In this document: in pieces, positions 1 through 4,225 of the stretch
Numbering within the stretch: the stretch's first letter is position 1
Layout: each line of letters starts with the position of its first letter
Notes under the pieces: generated by a model
The model's input: the letters and a program-made list of their open reading frames with translations, nothing else
Database searches by the model: none
What the model was told of the DNA's origin: nothing
Assembly (NCBI GenBank): GCA_013349735.1
Contig: DUZC01000120.1
Location: 1 to 5,964 of the forward strand
Length of the DNA: 5,964 bases
Direction of reading: 5' to 3'
Source of the DNA: Rhodospirillaceae bacterium
GTDB taxonomy: Bacteria > Pseudomonadota > Alphaproteobacteria > Rhodospirillales > Magnetospirillaceae
Made by a program: the position numbers and the translations under genes

Positions 1-569
1 GCCAGTAAATTAAAACCATAGGGGGCATAGCCGGTCATCCGGGTGAAAGGGTAAGTGAGGGTGCTGAGGGCCTGAAGCCACAGGACCATGGTCAGCGCCG
101 ACAGGCCCCAATCGTCACGGTCACCCTGTTTGAAGCGCCAAATTCGGATGCCGCCGCAATAAAACAAGAAACCGCCAACTGTTTGCTGCGGCAATGTTGA
201 CCAAAGAAACGGGATATCGGCACCTACTGCAATGAAGACCCAGAAAGCAAGCAAGCAAGCACCTAGCAAAATCACGGCATTTCCGCGCTCCGGCTTTGCG
301 CCATAGGGCCGAATGCCTAGCCAAACGCCAAAGATCCACCCCAAATACAGCAACCCACCCGCCAGAAACAGGATCCGGCTATTGTCGTCGTTGATAGCCA
401 ATTGACAAAACAGCCGGCACCCACCGCACCCAAAAGAAAAGGCCAGCCAGCGACAAGACTCGGCAATCTTGCCACCACTACGGGTTGTCGCTAGAACCGC
501 AAAGAAAATCGCAATAAGCAGCGAGATCTCGCCGGAAAGAGATAAAATCGTGGGAAGAGATAAATCCAT
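1..569 (-). CDS. N-terminal membrane sensor domain of a probable signalling protein (partial, C-terminus beyond left edge)
   Basis: An open frame runs from an ATG at 569 to the left edge without a stop, giving 189 residues (starts MDLSLPTILSLSGEI). Hydrophobic stretches suggest about six membrane helices: residues 8-28, 41-59, 66-86, 98-117, 121-145 and 154-176; another probably begins at the edge. The late segment LWLQALSTLTYPFTRVTGYA, followed by PYGF, resembles the end of multi-helix sensor domains that precede PAS, GGDEF/EAL or kinase domains in Rhodospirillales, but the output domain is not in the window, so that role is inference. Cysteines 39, 48, 51 and 55 cluster in and next to helix 2. 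The start is the first ATG after an upstream GGGAAC that could serve as a weak ribosome site. Four AAGC units lie inside the gene at 245-260. It could also be a stand-alone membrane protein. Confidence 0.72.
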   Translation of the reverse strand, partial: MDLSLPTILSLSGEISLLIAIFFAVLATTRSGGKIAESCRWLAFSFGCGGCRLFCQLAINDDNSRILFLAGGLLYLGWIFGVWLGIRPYGAKPERGNAVILLGACLLAFWVFIAVGADIPFLWSTLPQQTVGGFLFYCGGIRIWRFKQGDRDDWGLSALTMVLWLQALSTLTYPFTRMTGYAPYGFNLL

Positions 570-650
570 ATTGTTCCCGCAGATTCGAGAAGGGAACGCT
601 GTTCTTGCTCGACCGAAGACCACACAGTGATCTGACGTTTCCCAATGTTT

Positions 651-679
651 TCGTCAAATTTTGTTAAGATTATTATAAA
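651..679 (+). promoter_or_regulatory. orphan sigma70-like promoter candidate
   Basis: TCGTCA at 651-656 matches TTGACA at four of six positions. TATAAA at 674-679 matches TATAAT at five of six. The spacer is 17 bases. No plus-strand gene follows for well over 1 kb, so it would either start a non-coding transcript or be a chance match in AT-rich DNA. The region overlaps the likely promoter zone of the minus-strand membrane gene starting at 569. Confidence 0.22.
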
Positions 680-825
680 GGAAAACGCGCGCTTGGCTAG
701 GATGCTTGCCGCACAGACAAAACACTCCAGTGCACTGATTCATTCAAAAAGTACAGTAGCATCGGCGCCCCCGCCGGTGTGAGGTCGGCATAAAAATTCA
801 ATGATTTCAGTATATTATCGGCTAA

Positions 826-849
826 GGCCGGCAGGGACGCCGGCCCTAC
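826..849 (-). repeat. REP-like GTAG hairpin element
   Basis: Read on the minus strand, GTAG is followed directly by GGCCGGC, a six-base loop GTCCCT and GCCGGCC. This is a perfect 7-bp GC stem (826-832 with 839-845) with the tetranucleotide at its foot (846-849). A GTAG or GTGG foot next to an imperfect or perfect palindrome is the hallmark of REP sequences moved by RAYT-type tyrosine transposases. GTAGGGCCGGC-type elements are, from general knowledge, widespread in many bacterial genomes. Only one copy is in the window and no RAYT gene is present, so the repeat status rests on the pattern alone. It could instead be a simple stem-loop. Confidence 0.5.
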
Positions 850-931
850 TGGGTGAATCTTTTGTTTGCACCAATGCACTAGCTTGGCTGCTTCATTTTC
901 AAGCTGAAGCACTCGAGACTCATGTGTGAAT

Positions 932-972
932 GAAAAATCTCCTATTTTTCCATGCCCAAGCGCCGCTTGGGC
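932..972 (-). terminator. two adjacent stem-loops downstream of the small membrane gene
   Basis: A perfect 8-bp GC-rich stem, GCCCAAGC (954-961) with GCTTGGGC (965-972) and a 3-base loop, lies 18 bases after the stop of the minus-strand gene at 991. Next to it is a perfect AT-rich inverted repeat, GAAAAAT (932-938) with ATTTTTC (944-950), around a 5-base loop. On the minus strand the GC stem is not followed at once by a T-run; the Ts come in the distal arm of the AT stem. It is therefore a plausible 3'-end structure for the upstream minus-strand gene but not a textbook intrinsic terminator. Confidence 0.4.
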
Positions 973-990
973 TTACAGGACGGCTAAAAT

Positions 991-1227
991 TCAGATGTTT
1001 TGCCGAGGCCCGGCATCAACCGGGTCGGGCCGGATTAATTCCTGCTGCTGCCGGGTGGGAACAGCCTTAGGCTGCGGCAGATCGTCATGCAGGGACCACC
1101 AGAGAAGAAATGCAAGAATGAAAATTCCAAAGGCGCTGAGCGCCAGAAGCAACAGAGATCCGGCCAAAATTTGCCGCCAGAACATGCCCAAGAGGATAAG
1201 AACGATAACGGCGATCAGTATTCCCAT
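991..1227 (-). CDS. small membrane protein of unknown function
   Basis: This 78-residue protein has a strongly hydrophobic N-terminal half: residues 3-17 and about 20-44, broken only by Arg18-Gln19. It is then a short helical hairpin or one long membrane segment ending in the aromatic belt LLWW (41-44). The remaining 34 residues are polar, proline-rich and charged (HDDLPQPK onward) and probably lie outside the bilayer. There are no cysteines and no recognisable motif. The ATG at 1227 is preceded by a modest GGATGAG purine stretch. It lies 73 bases downstream of the csp stop on the same strand, with a terminator-like hairpin between, and is followed by a strong stem-loop. The clear membrane pattern and orientation argue for a real gene; a plus-strand frame over the same bases (926-1249) looks like its shadow. 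No function can be assigned. Confidence 0.6.
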   Translation of the reverse strand: MGILIAVIVLILLGMFWRQILAGSLLLLALSAFGIFILAFLLWWSLHDDLPQPKAVPTRQQQELIRPDPVDAGPRQNI

Positions 1228-1247
1228 CGGCTCATCCGTCTCGATTT

Positions 1248-1289
1248 AGAAAGCCGGAGGGGTTAGCCATCTTCGGATCGCCCCTGCCG
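1248..1289 (-). terminator. possible weak terminator after the cold-shock gene
   Basis: On the minus strand the stop of the cold-shock gene is followed by a stem of CGG, a bulged C, and AGGGG (1289-1281) pairing with CCCCTCCG (1262-1255). The tail is short and only mildly T-rich (GCTTTCT, down to 1248). The loop is about 18 bases and can itself pair ATC with GAT. The poor T-run makes partial read-through into the small membrane gene likely if it acts as a terminator at all. Confidence 0.33.
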
Positions 1290-1300
1290 TTAAAATTTGA

Positions 1301-1510
1301 TCAGAGTGCTTTCAAATTTACCGCAGAAGCCTTGCCCTTGCGCTTATCAATTTCTTCCTCATAAGACAGCTTCTGGCCATCATGCAACCCGCTAAGCCCT
1401 GCCCGCTCTACGGCTGAAATATGCACAAACACATCGGCACCACCATTATCGGGCGCAATAAAGCCAAAACCTTTGGTGGCGTTGAACCACTTAACCGTAC
1501 CATTTGCCAT
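1301..1510 (-). CDS. CspA-family cold-shock protein
   Basis: The 69-residue product is a single cold-shock domain, the usual length for the family. It carries the N-terminal VKWFN segment (residues 6-10), RNP1-type KGFGFIAP (13-20) and RNP2-type VFVHI (27-31), the aromatic and basic nucleic-acid-binding face of the five-stranded OB barrel, and the closing SAVNLKAL. Proteins of this family bind single-stranded RNA and DNA as RNA chaperones; cold induction is common but not universal, and nothing here proves it for this copy. The ATG at 1510 has a strong GGAGAG site five bases upstream. The run EEEIDKRKGK (51-60) is more charged than in enteric CspA. It follows tpx on the same strand after 131 bases. 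cspA is not used as a symbol because paralogues cannot be told apart. Confidence 0.95.
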   Translation of the reverse strand: MANGTVKWFNATKGFGFIAPDNGGADVFVHISAVERAGLSGLHDGQKLSYEEEIDKRKGKASAVNLKAL

Positions 1511-1641
1511 CTGAACTCTCCAAATACTTAAGGCCCGTTGTCTAACCGAAGAAGTCCCCTGCAGGAAGGAAATCTTTTTTCGGCCGAGACCACGGACCTG
1601 ACAAGTAAGAGAAAGTGTTTGGCAAAAAGAGGCTTAAGAAA
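1511..1641 (-). promoter_or_regulatory. leader region of the cold-shock gene, possibly structured
   Basis: Between tpx and the cold-shock gene no clear intrinsic terminator is visible. On the minus strand CTTAAGCC (1638-1631) can pair with GGCCTTAAG (1535-1527) with one bulge. Inside it, CCGAAAAAAG (1583-1574) can pair with CTTCTTCGG (1554-1546) around a mismatch. The outer 3' arm ends about ten bases before the GGAGAG ribosome site. A weak promoter candidate is TTGTCA near 1600, 17 bases, then GAAAAA near 1580; if used, it would exclude the outer stem. Long structured leaders are known for enteric csp genes; for this one it is only suggested by the complementarity. Confidence 0.3.
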
Positions 1642-2142
1642 TTATTTTGCCGCGGCAAGAACCGCCGCGTAATCGGGTTCCTGTGCAATCTCGGGCACGA
1701 GTTGGGTATAGCTAACCAAGCCATTTGGGCCAATGACCACCACAGCGCGGGCCAGCAACCCAGCCAAGGGTCCATCGATGATAGAGACCCCATAGCGCTT
1801 GCCAAAGTCACGGTCCCGCAGATCCGAAACCGACAAAACCCGCTCCAGACCCTCGGCCCCGCAGAAGCGTTTATGCGCAAAGGGCAAATCGGCAGAAACA
1901 CAGAGAACGACCAGATTATCTTTTCCAGACATATCGCTATTGAAGCGACGCACGGACATGGCGCATGTCGGCGTATCGACGCTGGGAAAAATGTTCAAAA
2001 CAACCGTTTTTCCGGGAAAGGAAGCAAGACCGACTTCGGCCAGATCCGTCGTGGTCAAGGTAAAGGCCGGGGCCTTCGAACCCAAAGCCGGCAAGTCGCC
2101 GTTGGTGTGGATCGGGTTGCCCTTCAGAGTAATGCTGGCCAT
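1642..2142 (-). CDS. tpx: thiol peroxidase Tpx (atypical 2-Cys peroxiredoxin)
   Basis: The 166-residue protein matches Tpx in length (168 in E. coli) and layout. The peroxidatic site is P53-SVD-T57-PT-C60 in the PxxxTxxC form. The resolving cysteine is C94 in RFCGAEGL, at the Tpx-specific spacing of 34 residues, and the conserved active-site arginine is R132 in ARAVVVI. A third cysteine, C81, lies in a core strand. Family members reduce hydrogen peroxide and alkyl hydroperoxides in the cytoplasm, forming a C60-C94 disulfide that thioredoxin reduces. There is no signal peptide. ATG at 2142 has GGAGAG six bases upstream. The gene starts only 43 bases after the 3' end of tRNA-Val on the same strand, with no terminator between them, so it may depend on the tRNA promoter. 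No OxyR-like site was recognised. Confidence 0.96.
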   Translation of the reverse strand: MASITLKGNPIHTNGDLPALGSKAPAFTLTTTDLAEVGLASFPGKTVVLNIFPSVDTPTCAMSVRRFNSDMSGKDNLVVLCVSADLPFAHKRFCGAEGLERVLSVSDLRDRDFGKRYGVSIIDGPLAGLLARAVVVIGPNGLVSYTQLVPEIAQEPDYAAVLAAAK

Positions 2143-2185
2143 CGGTCACTCTCCAATGTACTTACGAAGCGGATCTTTCGGCTAA

Positions 2186-2260
2186 TGGTGGGCGCTACAG
2201 GGATTGAACCTGTGACCCCTACCATGTCAAGGTAGTGCTCTCCCGCTGAGCTAAGCGCCC
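2186..2260 (-). tRNA. tRNA-Val (anticodon GAC)
   Basis: The minus strand folds into a complete cloverleaf. The acceptor GGGCGCT pairs with AGCGCCC, the D stem is GCTC/GAGC, and the anticodon stem CTACC/GGTAG carries the loop TTGACAT. The variable region is GGGTC, and the T stem ACAGG/CCTGT carries the loop TTCAATC. The discriminator is A and the CCA end is encoded (2188-2186). The anticodon GAC is at 2228-2226 and reads valine GUC and GUU codons. Without CCA the gene is 72 nt. All stems are fully paired, so it looks functional. Confidence 0.97.
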
Positions 2261-2311
2261 ATTAGCCATTGCTTCTGCCCCCTGACTGGGGAGACACCTG
2301 CGAGGGACAGG

Positions 2312-2341
2312 GTTTTAGCCTCAAACCGCCCATCGGTGCAA
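2312..2341 (-). promoter_or_regulatory. candidate promoter of tRNA-Val (and perhaps tpx)
   Basis: On the minus strand TTGCAC (2341-2336) is followed 16 bases later by GCTAAAAC (2319-2312). The second box fits the GCTANAWC -10 form described for Caulobacter housekeeping promoters exactly; the first is a fair -35, at a spacing slightly above the usual range. Transcription would start near 2305, leaving a leader of about 45 bases before the tRNA. The leader contains a small CCCC/GGGG hairpin (2278-2290). Confidence 0.42.
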
Positions 2342-2381
2342 CCCCCAAAAATTGTCTGGCCATGCTTGAAGTGAGCGAGGG

Positions 2382-2410
2382 GTGACAGAACGGCACAATT
2401 CAACTAAATC
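2382..2410 (+). promoter_or_regulatory. candidate promoter of the amidohydrolase-acetyltransferase pair
   Basis: GTGACA at 2382-2387 matches the -35 consensus at five of six positions. After 17 bases comes TAAATC (2405-2410), part of ACTAAATC, which matches the alphaproteobacterial GCTANAWC at seven of eight positions. The start of transcription would be near 2417, about 50 bases before the TTG start codon. It lies back to back with the tRNA-Val promoter candidate. Confidence 0.4.
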
Positions 2411-2456
2411 CTAAGTCCTGGGCAACCCTTTCCCGCCCGGACCCTTTGTTGTTTTT

Positions 2457-2470
2457 GGAGACCGTTCTTG
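2457..2470 (+). promoter_or_regulatory. ribosome site deciding the TTG start of the amidohydrolase gene
   Basis: GGAG at 2457-2460 lies seven bases before TTG at 2468. No ATG occurs in this frame before the conserved PLVFASPHSGR motif, so the TTG is the only start with a ribosome site that keeps the whole domain. Confidence 0.6.
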
Positions 2471-3340
2471 GCCGGTCCATCGTCCGATTGCGTGCTCGCC
2501 TTGGAAGCCCCCGAAATTCAGCGGGTGCCGCTGGTCTTTGCCTCGCCCCATAGCGGACGTAACTATTCCGCCACGTTCCTGGCGCAATCGGCATTGGACC
2601 CACTGACTTTGCGGCGTTCGGAAGATTCGTTCGTCGATGAATTGTTCGACTGCGTCCCAGAGCTTGGCGCGCCCTTCCTGAAGGCCCTGTTTCCGCGAGC
2701 CTATCTTGATCCTAATCGGGAACCCTATGAGTTGGACCCGTCAATGTTCAAGGACGCCCTGCCCAGTTTTGTCAACACTGCCTCGCTCAGGGTTGCCGCC
2801 GGGCTTGGCACCATTGCCAGAGTGGTCTCGTCCGGAGCAGAAATTTATCGACAGAAGCTGCCGTTCAGCGATGCCGAAGATCGTATTGCCCGGCTCTATC
2901 ACCCCTATCACGATGCGCTCGCTGAATTGACGGATGAAACGGTGGCACGCTTTGGCTGCTGTCTTTTGATCGATTGCCATTCCATGCCATCGATCGGAGG
3001 GCCAACCGAGCGCGATCGCGGTGCTTCGCGGGTGGATGTCGTGCTGGGCGATTGCTATGGAAGCGCTTGCGCCCCCATCGTAACCGATACAGTCGAAGCC
3101 ATTTTTCGTAAACTTGGCTATCGTGTGGTACGGAACAGCCCCTATGCTGGCGGCTTCACCACCAGACATTACGGCCGGCCCGCCGACGGCCGCCACGCCT
3201 TGCAAATTGAACTGAACCGACGCCTGTATATGGATGAGATCACCCATACCAAGTCCCCGGGATTTGCCCAAATCCGCAATCATTTGCGCGTCCTGGCGCT
3301 TGCTCTGGCAGCCCTGCCAACCAAGGAGTTGATGCCTTGA
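2468..3340 (+). CDS. N-formylglutamate amidohydrolase family protein (HutG-like)
   Basis: The 290-residue product carries the family blocks in order: PLVFASPHSGRNY (21-33), RRSEDSFVDELFD (49-61), FPRAYLDPNREPYELDPSMF (75-94), GLGTIARV (112-119), AEDRIARLYHPYHDAL (136-151), CLLIDCHSMPS (165-175), DVVLGD (190-195), and NSPYAGGFTTRHYGRP followed by ALQIELNRRLYMDE (223-257). Histidines 28 and 171 with the acidic residues near E52, D53 and E248 are likely metal and catalytic ligands, by analogy with zinc carboxypeptidase-like folds. HutG enzymes split N-formyl-L-glutamate to glutamate and formate in histidine breakdown. No hut gene is present here and the partner is an acetyltransferase, so the true substrate is uncertain. 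It is cytoplasmic, without signal peptide. The start is TTG, and the end overlaps the next gene by 4 bases, implying coupled translation. Confidence 0.92.
   Translation: MAGPSSDCVLALEAPEIQRVPLVFASPHSGRNYSATFLAQSALDPLTLRRSEDSFVDELFDCVPELGAPFLKALFPRAYLDPNREPYELDPSMFKDALPSFVNTASLRVAAGLGTIARVVSSGAEIYRQKLPFSDAEDRIARLYHPYHDALAELTDETVARFGCCLLIDCHSMPSIGGPTERDRGASRVDVVLGDCYGSACAPIVTDTVEAIFRKLGYRVVRNSPYAGGFTTRHYGRPADGRHALQIELNRRLYMDEITHTKSPGFAQIRNHLRVLALALAALPTKELMP
3323..3339 (+). promoter_or_regulatory. ribosome site deciding the TTG start of the acetyltransferase gene
   Basis: AAGGAG at 3323-3328 lies eight bases before TTG at 3337, inside the end of the amidohydrolase gene. The ATG at 3332 is in another frame and meets a stop two codons later. 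The next in-frame ATG (codon 18) would remove the FLIRPA strand that begins the GNAT fold. Confidence 0.6.
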
Positions 3341-3915
3341 GCTCGTCTGCCCTGCCATTCCTTATCCGGCCGGCCGTCCCCGAGGACATGGAAGCGGTCC
3401 AAGCTATCTATGCCCACTATGTTCTGAGAAGTTGCGCATCTTTCGAAGAAGAGCCGCCCAGCGTCGCGGAAATGCTCCGCCGGCATGCAGGGATTTTGGA
3501 AAAAAAGCTGCCTTTCCTGGTCGCCGTATCCGATGGCGAGGTGGTGGGCTATACCTATGCAGGACCGTTTCGCACGCGTTCGGCCTATCGGTACACAATC
3601 GAAGATTCAATCTATGTCGCCCCAGGCATCGTCAGGCGCAATATCGGCGCGTCCTTGTTACGCCTCTTGATTGATCAATGCACTGAACTTGGATACCGAC
3701 AGATGATTGCCATCATTGGTGACTCAGCCAATCTTGGCTCAATCCAGCTTCATCGTAAGCTAGGATTTCGCCAAGAAGGCGTGCTTCGCGGGGTAGGGCT
3801 GAAATTCGGGCGGTGGATTGATGTGGTGATTATGCACAGACCCTTGGGGCATGCCGACGACAGGGTCCGGACGCTTGCTGCCCAAGCGTCTGGTGAAGCG
3901 AATGAACAGGAATAA
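3337..3915 (+). CDS. GNAT N-acetyltransferase, phosphinothricin/L-amino-acid acetyltransferase type
   Basis: The 192-residue protein begins with FLIRPAVPEDMEAVQAIYAH (8-27) and contains ASFEEEPPS (34-42), GYTYAGPFRTRSAYRYTIEDSIYV (71-94), the acetyl-CoA loop region VRRNIGASLL (99-108), and GDSANLGSIQLHRKLGF (128-144) followed by GVLRGVGLKFGRWIDVVIMHRPL (148-170). This order is that of the Pat/Bar and MnaT (YncA)/MddA group, which acetylates the amino group of phosphinothricin, methionine sulfone or sulfoximine, or some amino acids with acetyl-CoA. Resistance to phosphinothricin should not be assumed. The CoA loop reads RNIGAS, with Ser106 where the usual Q/RxxGxG/A pattern has Gly or Ala. The tail after residue 171 is charged and longer than the core needs. 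It is translationally coupled to the amidohydrolase; pairing of the two suggests work on N-acyl or amino-acid derivatives, which is inference. Confidence 0.9.
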   Translation: MSSSALPFLIRPAVPEDMEAVQAIYAHYVLRSCASFEEEPPSVAEMLRRHAGILEKKLPFLVAVSDGEVVGYTYAGPFRTRSAYRYTIEDSIYVAPGIVRRNIGASLLRLLIDQCTELGYRQMIAIIGDSANLGSIQLHRKLGFRQEGVLRGVGLKFGRWIDVVIMHRPLGHADDRVRTLAAQASGEANEQE

Positions 3916-3985
3916 TCGCCAGCCTGCATCCCCTCTTTCTTTTTCGCGTGGGATGGTGGCATGATGCGCTCCCTCCGCCATTAGA

Positions 3986-4225
3986 ATGGAACGGTGCGCC
4001 GGTATGTTGCGAAGCAGAGAACGACAGGTTGGGTTGGGTGACAAATTCGTCAAGGCTGGCGACAGCATCGAGCGCTGGTGGGAGGTTGTTCACTTGATGA
4101 CCGCCGTTGATGGCATTCTTCATGCTCGACTGGCTTTCCATGGCAAGGAAAGCGAATTGCGGACCATCGCCGTTCCTGCGCTGCTCGACGATAAATATTG
4201 GCGGGCGGCAACCGTACAGAGCTAG
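3986..4225 (+). CDS. small conserved-looking protein of unknown function
   Basis: The frame encodes 79 residues. A second ATG at 4004 (Met7, MLRSRERQ) is an equally good start; neither has a clear ribosome site, and the shorter 73-residue form looks more natural. The body alternates charged and hydrophobic residues in a strand-like way: GDKFVKAGDSI (18-28), RWWEVVHLM (30-38), HARLAFHG (46-53), LRTIAVPALLDDKYW (58-72). This is compatible with a small beta-barrel or SH3-like fold, but I recognise no named family. It has one cysteine (C4, lost with the later start) and no membrane segment or signal peptide. It follows the acetyltransferase by 70 bases on the same strand, and its stop codon interlocks with that of cbiO on the other strand. 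Confidence 0.6.
   Translation: MERCAGMLRSRERQVGLGDKFVKAGDSIERWWEVVHLMTAVDGILHARLAFHGKESELRTIAVPALLDDKYWRAATVQS

Larger units (their letters stand above)
570..990. other. gene-free stretch with repeats and promoter-like sequences
   Basis: No convincing protein gene lies in these roughly 420 bases. The part near 640-690 is AT-rich and holds a sigma70-like plus-strand promoter candidate (TCGTCA at 651-656, 17 bases, TATAAA at 674-679) with no plus-strand gene after it. A weaker minus-strand candidate for the membrane gene is TTGACG (652-657), 17 bases, CAGATC (629-634). A short inverted repeat TGACG/CGTCA lies at 633-637 and 652-656, and a perfect 10-base palindrome CAGTGCACTG at 728-737. A REP-like hairpin (826-849) and two adjacent stem-loops (932-972) are listed separately. 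A 71-codon GTG-started minus-strand frame at 697-912 reads straight through the REP-like hairpin and has no family resemblance I recognise. Confidence 0.6.

Noticed and set aside
728..737. Palindrome CAGTGCACTG considered as an operator
   Set aside because: It is a single perfect 10-base palindrome far from any gene start, and no known regulator site of this form was recognised.
697..912. A 71-codon minus-strand open frame (GTG start) in the gap
   Set aside because: It reads through the REP-like hairpin, has no ribosome site and resembles no known family. It could be a remnant, but there is no support for it.
926..1249. A 107-codon plus-strand open frame over the small membrane gene
   Set aside because: Its product is basic and low in structure and starts inside the stem-loop region. 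The opposite frame gives a coherent membrane protein.
1615..2235. A 206-codon plus-strand open frame opposite tpx and the tRNA
   Set aside because: It runs antisense through tpx, whose motifs and ribosome site are unmistakable, and through the tRNA. Its translation has no domain character.
2741..3358. A 205-codon minus-strand open frame opposite the amidohydrolase
   Set aside because: The plus strand encodes a complete family protein here. The antisense translation shows no family motif.
3922..3960. Inverted repeat CATCCC (3927-3932) / GGGATG (3950-3955) after the acetyltransferase gene, considered as a terminator
   Set aside because: The loop is 17 bases and no T-run follows on the plus strand. 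The T-rich part lies in the loop, so terminator function is not supported.
3830..4141. Minus-strand frames of about 100 codons between the acetyltransferase and cbiO (3760-4068 and 3830-4141)
   Set aside because: They overlap the end of the acetyltransferase gene and the small plus-strand gene and have composition typical of shadow translation.
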